Notes: generated by a model from the sequence alone, not told the origin. Shown: positions 44,699 through 53,572, numbered from the stretch's first letter. The stretch is DNA of 64,000 nt from Chitinophaga sp. LS1 (GCF_034274695.1 NZ_CP128362.1:2046001-2110000), one strand, 5' to 3'. Translations and numbers: made by a program.

Positions 44699-46231
44699 AT
44701 GAGAATATTAAGTCCTGCAATATCACAACTGGCGCGTTTGCGCATGGGACGCATAGAGTATTTTATGCAGTATCCCCTGCAGGTGCAGCAGCAGGTATTT
44801 CAAAACCTACTCAGTGCCGCTCAGTATACTGAGTTTGGTAAGCAATATGGATTCTCGCAGATCTATAAGATTGAAGAGTTCAAGCAAAGGGTACCTATCC
44901 ATAACTACGATACCCTGAAGCCATATATTCAGCGTTCTATGGAAGGTCAGCAAAACATTTTGTGGAATACACCCATAAAATGGTTTGCCAAATCCAGCGG
45001 TACAACTGCCGATAAGAGCAAGTTCATTCCTATTTCTGTAGAAAGCCTGGATGAATGTCACTATCGTGCAGGGAGAGATGTATTATCCCTTTATTATAAT
45101 AATTATCCTGAGTCCAGGTTACTCACCGGCAAGTCACTGGTAATCGGTGGTAGTCACCAGGTGAACAAACTGGATCAGGAGAGCGATTCTTACTTTGGTG
45201 ACCTGAGCGCAGTGATGCTCCAGAACATGCCCTTCTATGGCAATATGATCCGTACACCGGATCTGTCTATTGCCCTGATGGATGAATGGGAAGAGAAGAT
45301 AGAGCGAATGGCCAATGCCGTGATCCATGAAAACGTCACCTCTATAGCAGGGGTACCTACCTGGACCATGGTATTGATCAAAAGGATCTTTGAAATCACC
45401 GGTAAGGATAACCTGGCAGACATTTGGCCTAACCTGGAACTTTACGTACACGGTGGAGTCAGTTTCACACCGTACCGTGAGCAGTTCAAAAAACTGATCC
45501 GCAAGCCGGATATGTTCTACCAGGAAACCTACAATGCCTCAGAAGGCTTCTTTGCCGCACAGGATGTGATTGGGCAGGAGGGACTGCTGTTATTCCTGAA
45601 CCATGGTATCTTCTATGAGTTCATGCCGATGGAAGAAGTAGGGAAAGATCAACCACAGACACTGCAACTGAATGAAGTGGAAATGGGGAAAAACTATGCA
45701 CTGGTGATCAGTACCAATGGTGGCTTATGGCGCTATATGGTGGGCGATACCGTGCAGTTTACCTCTTTGTCTCCATTCCGTGTGAAGGTGAGTGGTCGTA
45801 CCAAATCATTTATCAATGCATTTGGTGAAGAATTGATTGTCGAGAATTCAGATAAGGCGATAGCCAAAGCATGTGAAGCAACGGGTGCCATTGTAAATGA
45901 TTACACAGCGGCACCTATCTATTTTAGCGAAGGAGAAGCAGGGGCCCATGAATGGTTACTTGATTTTGAATTGATGCCAGATAGTGTAGATCACTTTATT
46001 GATGTACTGGATCAGACGCTGAAATCAATCAATTCTGACTACGAAGCCAAGCGTCACAAAGATATGGCGCTGCGCAGACCAGTGCTGCATGTATTGCCAA
46101 AAGGAACTTTCACCGAATGGCTGAAGAGCAAAGGCAAACTGGGTGGTCAGCACAAAGTGCCCCGGTTGAATAACGACCGGCAGCATGTCGAAGAAATTTT
46201 AAAATTCACTGGTATCACTGGTGTGATATAA
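44699..46231 (+). CDS. GH3-type (auxin-responsive promoter family) adenylating enzyme
   Basis: A 510-residue member of the GH3 family of acyl-adenylate/amido-synthetases, named for plant proteins that conjugate hormones to amino acids. The phosphate-binding loop is SSGTTADKSKFIP near residues 98-110; YNASEGFFA near 278 and LWRYMVGDTVQF near 342 are the conserved adenylation motifs. In bacteria the substrate is unknown; a carboxylic acid, perhaps a fatty acid, is activated with ATP. It sits between lptB and fabG, suggesting a lipid or envelope role (inference). Confidence 0.9.
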   Translation: MRILSPAISQLARLRMGRIEYFMQYPLQVQQQVFQNLLSAAQYTEFGKQYGFSQIYKIEEFKQRVPIHNYDTLKPYIQRSMEGQQNILWNTPIKWFAKSSGTTADKSKFIPISVESLDECHYRAGRDVLSLYYNNYPESRLLTGKSLVIGGSHQVNKLDQESDSYFGDLSAVMLQNMPFYGNMIRTPDLSIALMDEWEEKIERMANAVIHENVTSIAGVPTWTMVLIKRIFEITGKDNLADIWPNLELYVHGGVSFTPYREQFKKLIRKPDMFYQETYNASEGFFAAQDVIGQEGLLLFLNHGIFYEFMPMEEVGKDQPQTLQLNEVEMGKNYALVISTNGGLWRYMVGDTVQFTSLSPFRVKVSGRTKSFINAFGEELIVENSDKAIAKACEATGAIVNDYTAAPIYFSEGEAGAHEWLLDFELMPDSVDHFIDVLDQTLKSINSDYEAKRHKDMALRRPVLHVLPKGTFTEWLKSKGKLGGQHKVPRLNNDRQHVEEILKFTGITGVI

Positions 46232-46259
46232 TTGGGTAACCATTAACTAATACGTATAT

Positions 46260-47009
46260 ATGAAATTACTGGAAAACAAAGTAGCTATCGTCACCGGGGC
46301 CAGCCGTGGTATTGGAGAAGCTATCGCAATCAAATTTGCAGAAGAGGGTGCAAATGTAGCTTTCACTTACCTGAGCTCTGATGAAAAAGCCAAAGCGCTT
46401 GAACAGAAGCTGCAAGGTATGGGCGTAAAGGCGAAAGCCTATAAATCCAATGCCGGTGTTTACGAGGAATGCGAAACGTTAATTGCCGATGTACTGAAAG
46501 AGTTCGGCGCTATCGATATTTGTGTGAACAATGCAGGTATTTCTAAAGATAATCTGCTGCTGCGCATGAGTCCTGATCAGTGGGATGATGTAATGGACAT
46601 CAACCTGAAGAGCGTGTATAACATGACTAAACATGTGATCCGCCCGATGATGAAGGCTAAGTCTGGTTCCATTATTAACATGAGCTCTATTATCGGTATC
46701 AAGGGTAATGCTGGTCAGAGTAGCTATGCTGCTTCCAAGGCTGGTATTATTGGTTTTACCAAGTCTATAGCACAGGAGCTGGGTAGCCGTAACATTCGTG
46801 TGAATGCGGTGGCGCCAGGTTTCGTGGAAACTGATATGACGCACTACCTGAAGGAAGGTACCGGTGCGCAGGCTTATATTGAAAAAATTCCTTTAGGTCG
46901 CTTTGGTAGCCCTGAGGATATTGCAAATGTGACGCTGTTCCTGGCTTCTAACCTGAGTGCTTATGTAACAGGTCAGACAATCAGCACCTGCGGTGGTTTG
47001 AATATCTAA
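46260..47009 (+). CDS. fabG: 3-oxoacyl-ACP reductase FabG
   Basis: A 249-residue short-chain dehydrogenase that reduces 3-oxoacyl-ACP with NADPH in fatty-acid elongation. The cofactor motif TGASRGIGEAIA is at 12-23, NNAG near 90, and the catalytic Ser-Tyr-Lys is in NMSSIIGIKGNAGQSSYAASKAG (Ser about 142, Tyr 155, Lys 159). The C-terminus shows the FabG pattern YVTGQTISTCGGLNI, with Cys where VDGG is usual. Last gene of the lptB cluster, followed by a strong terminator. Other SDR substrates cannot be ruled out from sequence. Confidence 0.9.
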   Translation: MKLLENKVAIVTGASRGIGEAIAIKFAEEGANVAFTYLSSDEKAKALEQKLQGMGVKAKAYKSNAGVYEECETLIADVLKEFGAIDICVNNAGISKDNLLLRMSPDQWDDVMDINLKSVYNMTKHVIRPMMKAKSGSIINMSSIIGIKGNAGQSSYAASKAGIIGFTKSIAQELGSRNIRVNAVAPGFVETDMTHYLKEGTGAQAYIEKIPLGRFGSPEDIANVTLFLASNLSAYVTGQTISTCGGLNI

Positions 47010-47027
47010 TCCGGTTCTATATAATTA

Positions 47028-47063
47028 AAAAGCGGTTGTGTCTTTGGGCACAACCGCTTTTTG
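47028..47063. terminator. Bidirectional terminator (fabG / SMP-30 gene)
   Basis: AAAAAGCGGTTGTG, an 8-nt loop, CACAACCGCTTTTT; perfect 14-bp stem. Confidence 0.9.
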
Positions 47064-47066
47064 TTT

Positions 47067-47945
47067 TTAGTATTTTTTACCGGGAGTAGCTACGCGAAAA
47101 GTCTCTACACACTTGCGATCCTGCAGGGTTACGAAGACTGTTTTGCCATCCGGACCACCGAAGGTGAGGTTGCTGCATTGCTTGCCTTTCAGGGGGATTT
47201 CCCTGATGGTTTTGCCGGCAGGAGATAATACCCAGATCACTCCTTTACCCCAGCGGGCTACGTACAGGTTACCTGCTTTGTCGCACTTCATACCGTCGAA
47301 ACCAAAGTCGGGTACTTCAGCAAAGAGTTGTTTGTTGCTGATATTGCCGGCTTTGTCTACATCGAATTTCCAGATCTTGCGTTGAACGCTTTCGTTGACA
47401 TAGAGAGTCTTTTCATCGGGGCTGAGTTCTATACCATTGGTAGTGCCCATGTTGGCATCCAGCAGTACAGCTTTACCGCCTTTGTCGATGCGCCAGATCT
47501 GACCGGTGGATTGTTTCCAGTTTGGGTCTGAAGCGTAGATCTGGTCTTTCTTGTTTATGCAGAGATCATTGGGTTGATTGAACTTGTCATTGTGCACGTA
47601 TACGCTCACTTTCCCCGTTTTGGGATCAACCTGGAGTACGTTGTGATTGATGAAGTCAGGCAGGAACATCAGTCCCTTGCTGTTGTAATGAATGCCATTG
47701 CCTACACTGCTATCAGGCAGGTTGACGAATACTTCGCCGCTACCATCTTTGGTATTGATCCTACCAATGGTTCCATCTTTCTGAAAGTTGACTACATAGA
47801 GATAGCCAGACTTATCGTAATGAGGGCCTTCGATGTTTACAGAGAACATTTGTTCTTTGGTGAGATCTTTTGTTTGGTATAAATCCTGGCTTTTTAGCTG
47901 TGCCGTGGCGGAGAGACCGAGTAATAGACAGATAAGTTGTTTCAT
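47067..47945 (-). CDS. SMP-30/gluconolactonase-like secreted beta-propeller protein
   Basis: A 292-residue protein with signal MKQLICLLLGLSATAQLKSQ. It has the SMP-30/LRE family features: SVNIEGPHYDKSGYLYVV (metal-site Glu), NQPNDLCINKKDQIYASDPN, GTTNGIELSPDEKTLYVNES and DGMKCDKAGNLYVARWGKGVIWV. These are six-bladed propellers that hydrolyse lactones with a divalent metal. Gluconolactone is only one possible substrate. It is a single gene, convergent with fabG. Confidence 0.9.
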   Translation of the reverse strand: MKQLICLLLGLSATAQLKSQDLYQTKDLTKEQMFSVNIEGPHYDKSGYLYVVNFQKDGTIGRINTKDGSGEVFVNLPDSSVGNGIHYNSKGLMFLPDFINHNVLQVDPKTGKVSVYVHNDKFNQPNDLCINKKDQIYASDPNWKQSTGQIWRIDKGGKAVLLDANMGTTNGIELSPDEKTLYVNESVQRKIWKFDVDKAGNISNKQLFAEVPDFGFDGMKCDKAGNLYVARWGKGVIWVLSPAGKTIREIPLKGKQCSNLTFGGPDGKTVFVTLQDRKCVETFRVATPGKKY

Positions 47946-48273
47946 GATAGAAAGATTGACGTTGAGAGATTAAGATAGTAAAATTTGTACCGGTGGGCAA
48001 GATTGATATAAAAATATAAGAATCAAAACATTATAAACATTATGCACATTTGTGACGTTATAAATCCTATTTATGTTTCGTCCTATGCTTATGGCAAGCG
48101 CCCTATGGCTTGCATTTACAATGACGTCCTGTCATTTTTCTTCATCCACTGCTGCTAGCCGGGATAGAACTGGACGGGCGCAAAGGATCTGCACATAGAT
48201 GCGGATGGCAGGTTTGTGAAATAGGGGATGACCCTCATCCGGCAATGGGTTAATTTTCACTATTTTCGCCGGC
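47946..48273. other. Intergenic region with one small open frame
   Basis: A 328-bp divergent gap. It holds only the short lipoprotein-like frame at 48073-48198 described separately. No RNA family was recognised. Confidence 0.5.
48073..48198 (+). CDS. Short lipoprotein-like open frame or remnant
   Basis: A 41-codon frame encodes MFRPMLMASALWLAFTMTSC, a convincing lipoprotein signal with a lipobox ending at Cys20, then 21 polar residues. In another frame from about 48165 the sequence stays open to about 48252 with ordinary composition, so a one-base frameshift may have split a somewhat longer lipoprotein. There is no terminator before the next gene. It may be a small lipoprotein, a remnant or chance. 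Confidence 0.35.
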   Translation: MFRPMLMASALWLAFTMTSCHFSSSTAASRDRTGRAQRICT

Positions 48274-49326
48274 ATGATACATGTTTCTGAATTTAAAGAC
48301 CTGGAGCTGCTATCGATCCACAAGGTGGGCAACGCCTCTCAGGAAGAGTCCCTGATCTGCTCCCAGGAGCCTTTGCAATTACAGGATGAGACCATCAGTC
48401 AGCTATTGCTGAGTTACTTTATCCAGCCATTTACAAATGCGGCAGAATACTTCCGCTTTTACCATGAGGCTGACCTTCAATTAAATGAGATTTTTCAATA
48501 TTGCCGTCGTATATTTGAGAATCGGGACAATTTTCATGAGCAATCTGTAAATATAGCCAAACATCTATATAAGCATTCCACGCATCCTAAAATCAAGGGG
48601 GGAGAGTTGTATATCGCTTATTTTAGCAAGTGTCAGGTGGATGGAGAGGATGTGGAAGCCATTGGTATTTTTAAATCTGAGACCAGAGATACCTATTTGA
48701 AAGTATACTTGTCCAACGAAAGCTACCAGGTAAATTACGACGACGGTATTAATATCAACAAGCTCGATAAAGGATGCCTTGTATTCAATACAGAAGAAGA
48801 AGAGGGATATAAAGTCAGTATAATAGATAGTATCAGCAAGCAAAATGAGGCTGTATACTGGAAAGATTCTTTCCTGCAGGTACAAAGGAGGGAAGACAAT
48901 TATCATCAGACAGAGTTGGCAGTGAATATGTGTAAGCAATTCATCAGTGAAAAACTACCCAGTGAGTATGAAATGAGCAGGATAGATCAGGTAGATCTGC
49001 TCAACAAATCAGCAGCATATTTTAAGGAAAAAGAGCAGTTCCAGATGGACGATTTCGCGAAGGAAGTACTAGGACATCAGGATGCCATCGAATCATTCAG
49101 AGAATACAGAGAGCAATATCAGCAGGATTACAAACAGGAGATACCTGATGAATTTGATATATCAGCACCAGCATTTAAGAAGCAGCAAAAAGTATTTAAG
49201 AGTATTCTGAAACTGGATAAAAACTTTCATATATACATACACGGGAACAGGGAATTGATTGAAAGGGGTTTTGATGAATCTACGAATATGTATTACTATA
49301 AACTTTCGTTTGAAAATGAAAGTTAA
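48274..49326 (+). CDS. Nucleoid-associated protein (NA37/NdpA-like)
   Basis: A 350-residue protein with the NA37 family pattern: an N-terminal VSEFKDLELLSIHKVGN, then QLLLSYFIQPFTNAAEYFRF, then a central YIAYFSKCQVDGEDVEAIGIFKSE (the conserved strand-rich core) and a C-terminal helical part with QMDDFAKEVLGHQDAIESF. NdpA/YejK relatives associate with the nucleoid in proteobacteria. No catalytic motif is seen. Its DNA-binding role in Bacteroidota is inference. A terminator lies about 85 bp after the stop. Confidence 0.87.
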   Translation: MIHVSEFKDLELLSIHKVGNASQEESLICSQEPLQLQDETISQLLLSYFIQPFTNAAEYFRFYHEADLQLNEIFQYCRRIFENRDNFHEQSVNIAKHLYKHSTHPKIKGGELYIAYFSKCQVDGEDVEAIGIFKSETRDTYLKVYLSNESYQVNYDDGININKLDKGCLVFNTEEEEGYKVSIIDSISKQNEAVYWKDSFLQVQRREDNYHQTELAVNMCKQFISEKLPSEYEMSRIDQVDLLNKSAAYFKEKEQFQMDDFAKEVLGHQDAIESFREYREQYQQDYKQEIPDEFDISAPAFKKQQKVFKSILKLDKNFHIYIHGNRELIERGFDESTNMYYYKLSFENES

Positions 49327-49411
49327 AATGCCGTAACAAACAGCGGCATCAGTCGTCTAACATTACACCGATCGGTTATAAATTTTTCATAAGCAAAAAC
49401 CAATTATTAAT

Positions 49412-49438
49412 AAAGGCTGCTCTTTTGGGCGGCCTTTT
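49412..49438 (+). terminator. Terminator after the NA37 gene
   Basis: AAAGGCTGC, an 8-nt loop, GCGGCCTTT and TTATTATT; one wobble pair. Confidence 0.8.
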
Positions 49439-49473
49439 ATTATTAACGGGTAAATCAGCATATTGTTTAAATA

Positions 49474-49508
49474 AAAAAACGCTTCTGTTTTGGGCAGAAG
49501 CGTTTTTT
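49474..49508. terminator. Terminator of the PSP1 gene (CGCTTCTG hairpin)
   Basis: AAAAAAACGCTTCTG, a 7-nt loop, CAGAAGCGTTTTTT. It is bidirectional. Confidence 0.88.
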
Positions 49509-49509
49509 A

Positions 49510-50955
49510 TTATTTCTGTTGTTTTTGCTTAGGTTTCGGCGGCCTGTTTTGAGGCTGCTGCTGGCCACCTCCGCCGCCTTGTTGTTGAGGCTTTGGCTGT
49601 GGTTTAGGTCCCTGTGGTTTACCTTGCTGCTGCGGCTGTTGTTGTTGTTTCGGCTGCTGCTGTTGAGGTTTAGGCCCCTGCGGCTTACCTGGTCCTTGTT
49701 GTTGCGGCTGTTTAGGTTTTGGCTGCTGTTGCTGCTGCTGCTGTTGCTGTGCCTGTTGTTTAGGCTTTTGCTGTTGAGCAGGTTGTTCCGCAGGTTTACC
49801 ACCTTGTTGCTGCTGTTTGTGTTTTTGTTTTTCCTTGTCCTTGTGTTTGCGTTTCTGGGCTGTTTTTTCCAGTGAGCGGAGGCTGATCTGGCCTACCACG
49901 TCTGCAAATCCGAGGTCAGTTTCTTTAGGTTTACCTGCTACCACTTCTACTGGTTTCAGGTCTTCAGGTCTGATGTTTTGCTTATTCAGTTGACGTATTT
50001 CTTTTACGCGACTGATGGTAAGCGGGTATTGCTTGTTGCTGTCGCCATAAGCATACCACATCAGGTTTTTGAAGATATCCCTCTTCTGCAGGGTTGCAAC
50101 GCCATTGATGGTTTCAATGCTATCTGCATCTTCAGGGAAATCTTTAAGTGCATCGAGGTAAGTATCGAGCTCGTAGTTCAGGCAGCATTTCAAACGTCCG
50201 CACTGGCCGGACAGTTTTGCCTGATTGATGGAAAGGTTCTGGTAGCGGGCAGCAGTGGTATTCACACTCTTAAAGTCAGAGAGCCAGGTAGAGCAGCACA
50301 ATTCGCGGCCGCAGCTACCAATACCGCCTACTTTACCGGCTTCCTGGCGGGCACCGATCTGGCGCATTTCCACCTTGACACGGAATTCTCCGGCGTAGAG
50401 CTTAATTAATTCACGGAAGTCAACACGGTCATCGGCAGTGTAGAAGAAGGTAGCTTTACGTCCATCGGCCTGAATTTCTACCTCGGCGAGTTTCATTTCG
50501 AGGCCTATACTGCGGGCTATTGCTCTTGCTTTGACGAGGGCATCTTTTTCGCGGGTTTTGTTTTCACCCATTCTGTGCAGATCTTCATTGCTGGCGCGAC
50601 GCAATACTTTTTTTACTTCAGGGGTATCTTCTATCCTTCTTTTCTTCATCTGGAGCTTTACCAGTTCGCCGGTGAGGCTTACCTGGCCTACATCAAAACC
50701 ACTCACTCCTTCTACCGTTACCATTTCTCCTTTATCCAGGAACTGTTTGGTAACGTTTCGGAAGAAATCTTTCCTGCTTCCGTTGTTGAAACTTACCTCT
50801 ATAATATCAAATGGTGCTAAGCTATCACTTAAGGGAATATTGGCCAGCCAGTCAAAAACATTTAGTCGGTTACATCCACCACTACTACAACCTCCATTAC
50901 TTTTGCATCCTGACGGCTTTCCCTCTGCACCTGTACCACATCCGGCACAAGCCAT
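49510..50955 (-). CDS. PSP1/RicT-like protein with Gln-rich C-terminal tail
   Basis: A 481-residue protein. The N-terminus is Cys/Gly-rich (MACAGCGTGAEGKPSGC and CSSGGC). Residues about 55-345 contain the PSP1 core with the Cys-containing segments GIGSCGRELCCSTWL and LSGQCGRLKCCLNYEL, which match RicT/YaaT of the FAD/iron-sulfur Ric complex. Residues about 366-481 are low complexity, almost only Q, P, K and G, with one run of ten Q. Ric proteins in Bacillus affect mRNA maturation and phosphorelay; the role here is not shown. It is downstream of holB on the same strand. Confidence 0.87.
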   Translation of the reverse strand: MACAGCGTGAEGKPSGCKSNGGCSSGGCNRLNVFDWLANIPLSDSLAPFDIIEVSFNNGSRKDFFRNVTKQFLDKGEMVTVEGVSGFDVGQVSLTGELVKLQMKKRRIEDTPEVKKVLRRASNEDLHRMGENKTREKDALVKARAIARSIGLEMKLAEVEIQADGRKATFFYTADDRVDFRELIKLYAGEFRVKVEMRQIGARQEAGKVGGIGSCGRELCCSTWLSDFKSVNTTAARYQNLSINQAKLSGQCGRLKCCLNYELDTYLDALKDFPEDADSIETINGVATLQKRDIFKNLMWYAYGDSNKQYPLTISRVKEIRQLNKQNIRPEDLKPVEVVAGKPKETDLGFADVVGQISLRSLEKTAQKRKHKDKEKQKHKQQQQGGKPAEQPAQQQKPKQQAQQQQQQQQQPKPKQPQQQGPGKPQGPKPQQQQPKQQQQPQQQGKPQGPKPQPKPQQQGGGGGQQQPQNRPPKPKQKQQK

Positions 50956-51098
50956 ATTTATATATTTAAAAGAGTTAATTGATATGCATCCGGTATTGTC
51001 CCGAACGCTTTAAAATACATATTTCCCTTTATATATACAAAAGGGCGGAAGTAACAAAGGTAACGGAAAAAGTAATGCCCCGTCCTGTCAATATAGGT

Positions 51099-52238
51099 TT
51101 AACAGGCCGGGATGGGCTTATGTTTAAAAATGTACTGTAATTTGATACTGAGGGCGTGAAACAGCAGTTTGGCGTTGGCATTGCGTTCAATGTAGTAGCT
51201 GGCGTTGTCCAGTTCCTGCATGATCAGCTCCATTTGCTGGAGGTTGGCCAGTTTTTGCAATTTGAAGGCAAAATCGGTTTCTTCTTCAGAGAATGCCAGC
51301 TGGCTTTTGTCTATGTATTTCAATCTGAGGGTATGTTCCAGCAGGTTGATGAAGTAGCGGAGGAACTGTTTCTGGTTTTCGCGACCCATCTTGGCGTTGG
51401 ATACATTTTCAATCCATTCCTGGAGGGCCAGGCGATTGTTGGTGAAGATATAATTGAGCCAGTTGCGTAGTAGCTCATGGTAGTCATCTTCTGAGTTTTG
51501 CAGCAGGGCAAGGGCTTCCCGGTAGTTGCCGGAAGCAATTGTTGCCACCTGACGGGCTCTTGCAGCAGGGGCATTGGCCCTGGTTACGAGTGCATTGACC
51601 AGTACGTCTTTGGGGAGAGGGTTCACCTTGATGAGGTGAGTACGCGAAAGGATGGTTGCCAGTATTTGCTCCTGGTTTTCGGCGATCAGGATGAAGATGG
51701 TATCATCTGGTGGCTCTTCGATCAGTTTGAGCAGGCGGTTCCCTTCGTTCCCCAGGTATTCGGGCATCCACATGAGGAGGATCTTGTATTTACTCTCGAA
51801 GCTTTTCAGGCTCAGTTTGCGGATGATGTCCTGGCATTCGGTAGCGGTGATGTTGCCCTGTTTGTTTTCAGCTCCTATGAATTGCAGCCAGTCGTATGCA
51901 TTACCGTATGGATGTTCGGCAATAAATTCCCGCCATTCGCTGGCGTAGTCGGCACTCACTGGTTTATCGCCTGTTTTTTTAGGGATGACAGGGTATGAGA
52001 AGTGAATGTCGGGGTGGATGTACTTTTGTGCTTTGATACAGGCAGAACATTTACCGCAGGGGCCTTCAGGCTGTTTGTCTTCGCATACCAGATGCTGGGC
52101 GAAGGCAAGGCCAAGGGGCAGACCGCCGGCACCTTCCGGGGCCAGGAGGATCATTGCATGGCTGATGCGGTGTTGGGTGACAGCATTGAGCAGTTGTTGC
52201 TTGATGTCGTCCTGACCTATGATATTTGAGAAAAGCAT
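51099..52238 (-). CDS. holB: DNA polymerase III subunit delta'
   Basis: A 379-residue clamp-loader subunit. It begins FSNIIGQDDIKQQLLNAVTQHRISHAMIL, typical of the DnaX/HolB AAA+ fold. The P-loop position reads APEGAGGLPLG, degenerate as expected for delta', which does not bind ATP. Four cysteines (CEDKQPEGPCGKCSAC) form the zinc module. The SRC motif position reads ILSRTHLIKV, with Thr for Cys. The gene follows glutathione peroxidase in direction but has its own terminator-separated unit, and is 143 bp upstream of the PSP1 gene. Confidence 0.92.
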   Translation of the reverse strand: MLFSNIIGQDDIKQQLLNAVTQHRISHAMILLAPEGAGGLPLGLAFAQHLVCEDKQPEGPCGKCSACIKAQKYIHPDIHFSYPVIPKKTGDKPVSADYASEWREFIAEHPYGNAYDWLQFIGAENKQGNITATECQDIIRKLSLKSFESKYKILLMWMPEYLGNEGNRLLKLIEEPPDDTIFILIAENQEQILATILSRTHLIKVNPLPKDVLVNALVTRANAPAARARQVATIASGNYREALALLQNSEDDYHELLRNWLNYIFTNNRLALQEWIENVSNAKMGRENQKQFLRYFINLLEHTLRLKYIDKSQLAFSEEETDFAFKLQKLANLQQMELIMQELDNASYYIERNANAKLLFHALSIKLQYIFKHKPIPAC

Positions 52239-52253
52239 GGGTGCAAAGTAAAA

Positions 52254-52291
52254 GAAAAATCGCTTACACCTTTGGCATAAGCGATTTTTTC
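52254..52291. terminator. Hairpin between holB and the peroxidase gene
   Basis: GAAAAATCGCTTA pairs with TAAGCGATTTTTTC around the loop CACCTTTGGCA. It can terminate the peroxidase gene on the minus strand. Confidence 0.85.
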
Positions 52292-52315
52292 ATGGGGAGA
52301 GAGGCCTGCGGCCGA

Positions 52316-52843
52316 TTAGTATTTTTTCTCTATTGCAGCTATCACTTCTGCAGAATTAGGTTGTGTTTTTGGTGAAAACACAGCAACCAGGTTCCCTTTT
52401 TCATCCAGCAGGTACTTCTGGAAATTCCATTGTACTTCGGCTGGTTCAAAATGTTTTTCCTTGCTTTGGTCTAACAGCCATTTATAGATGGGATGTATGT
52501 CCGCACCTTTCACAGAAATCTTGGCAGCCATCGGGAATGTTACTGCATATTTTTTAGTACAGAATTCCTGGATCTGTTGGTTGCTGCCTGGTTCCTGAGA
52601 ACCGAAATTGTTAGCAGGGAAACCAATGATCACCAGGTTCTTTTTGTACTTCTCATACAGTTTTTCCAGCTCTGCATATTGTGGAGTGTTTCCGCAAAGA
52701 GAAGCAGTATTCACGATCAGGATCTTTTTGCCTTTGTAATCGGCAAAATTGATTTTACCACCATCTACAGCATCAACTTTAAAATCATAAATGGCGCTGC
52801 TTTTCATAAATATCAACAACGAGATGAGCAATGTTTTTAACAT
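52316..52843 (-). CDS. Glutathione peroxidase family protein
   Basis: Started at the ATG at 52843 the product has 175 residues with a hydrophobic N-terminus (MLKTLLISLLIFMKSSA) that may be a signal or anchor. The longer frame adds 14 residues. The thioredoxin-fold active site is NTASLCGNTPQY (peroxidatic Cys), followed by GFPANNFGSQEPG (Gln) and the WNFQKYLLD block (Trp, Asn). Bacterial Cys-type members usually use thioredoxin rather than glutathione. It lies just after comF on the same strand, 48 bp away. Confidence 0.9.
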   Translation of the reverse strand: MLKTLLISLLIFMKSSAIYDFKVDAVDGGKINFADYKGKKILIVNTASLCGNTPQYAELEKLYEKYKKNLVIIGFPANNFGSQEPGSNQQIQEFCTKKYAVTFPMAAKISVKGADIHPIYKWLLDQSKEKHFEPAEVQWNFQKYLLDEKGNLVAVFSPKTQPNSAEVIAAIEKKY

Positions 52844-52891
52844 ACCTACAAAGTTTGAAATGAAATTAATGAATAACTCACACATAAGGAG

Positions 52892-53572
52892 TTAATGACG
52901 TGCATATGCCAGGGAACAAATGCTGAACGGAATATTTGCCTGTTGAAAGAGCTTTCCACAAGCTTCAGTGGTAGCGCCTGTGGTGATCACATCATCGATT
53001 AATAATACATGTTCATCTTTCAATAATTCAGGATTTTCCAGGTGGAAAGCGTGTTGTACATTTTGCCACCTGAGGATCCTGCTTTTCCTCGTTTGCGAAG
53101 CTGTAAATACTACTCTTTTCAGTGCATGTGATAACACGGGTTTGTTGATCACTGCTGCAATACCAGCAGATAATAAAGCAGACTGATTATAGCCACGAAA
53201 TTTCTCCCTTTTTTTAGTAATAGGCACTGGCACAATACAGGTGATCTGGTTAATCCAGCTGGTCTGTGCGAGTATCATTCCCATCTGCTTTCCCATGTAG
53301 AAGGTTAGTTTCCTTTTGTGCCGGTACTTTATTTTATGCACCAGCTTACGCAACATGGATGCCTGTGAAAAATAGTAAGCAGCCAGTGCATGCTGTACCT
53401 GCAATCTGCCATAGAATAATTTTTCTACAGGGTTCTCAGTAAAGTGCTGAAAACCGGTGCGAGGTAACTGTACTGTACATTGATGACACAGGAATGCTTC
53501 AGTATGTGTGAGTGTGTTACCACAACTCTCGCATACATGGGGAAAACAAAGATGGAGTAATGCTGTAAACAT
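52892..53572 (-). CDS. comF: ComF-family phosphoribosyltransferase-like protein
   Basis: A 226-residue protein with an N-terminal zinc ribbon (CESCGNTLTHTEAFLCHQC) and a C-terminal type I phosphoribosyltransferase fold containing the PRPP motif VLLIDDVITTGATTEACG. ComF proteins are needed for transformation in some naturally competent bacteria, acting in the cytoplasm after DNA entry. A metabolic role is not excluded. It starts 6 bp after the end of radA on the same strand, so the two are probably co-transcribed, linking it to recombination. Confidence 0.9.
   Translation of the reverse strand: MFTALLHLCFPHVCESCGNTLTHTEAFLCHQCTVQLPRTGFQHFTENPVEKLFYGRLQVQHALAAYYFSQASMLRKLVHKIKYRHKRKLTFYMGKQMGMILAQTSWINQITCIVPVPITKKREKFRGYNQSALLSAGIAAVINKPVLSHALKRVVFTASQTRKSRILRWQNVQHAFHLENPELLKDEHVLLIDDVITTGATTEACGKLFQQANIPFSICSLAYARH

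Noticed and set aside
49720..49770. CTG/TTG triplet-like run that could be read as a microsatellite
   Set aside because: It is the coding strand complement of the poly-Gln segment with mixed CAG and CAA codons, so it is best explained by the protein.
49467..49875. Asn/Ser-rich and Leu/Arg-rich frames over the Gln-rich tail
   Set aside because: They mirror the CAG/CAA-rich tail of the PSP1 gene in other frames; no start context or domain supports them.
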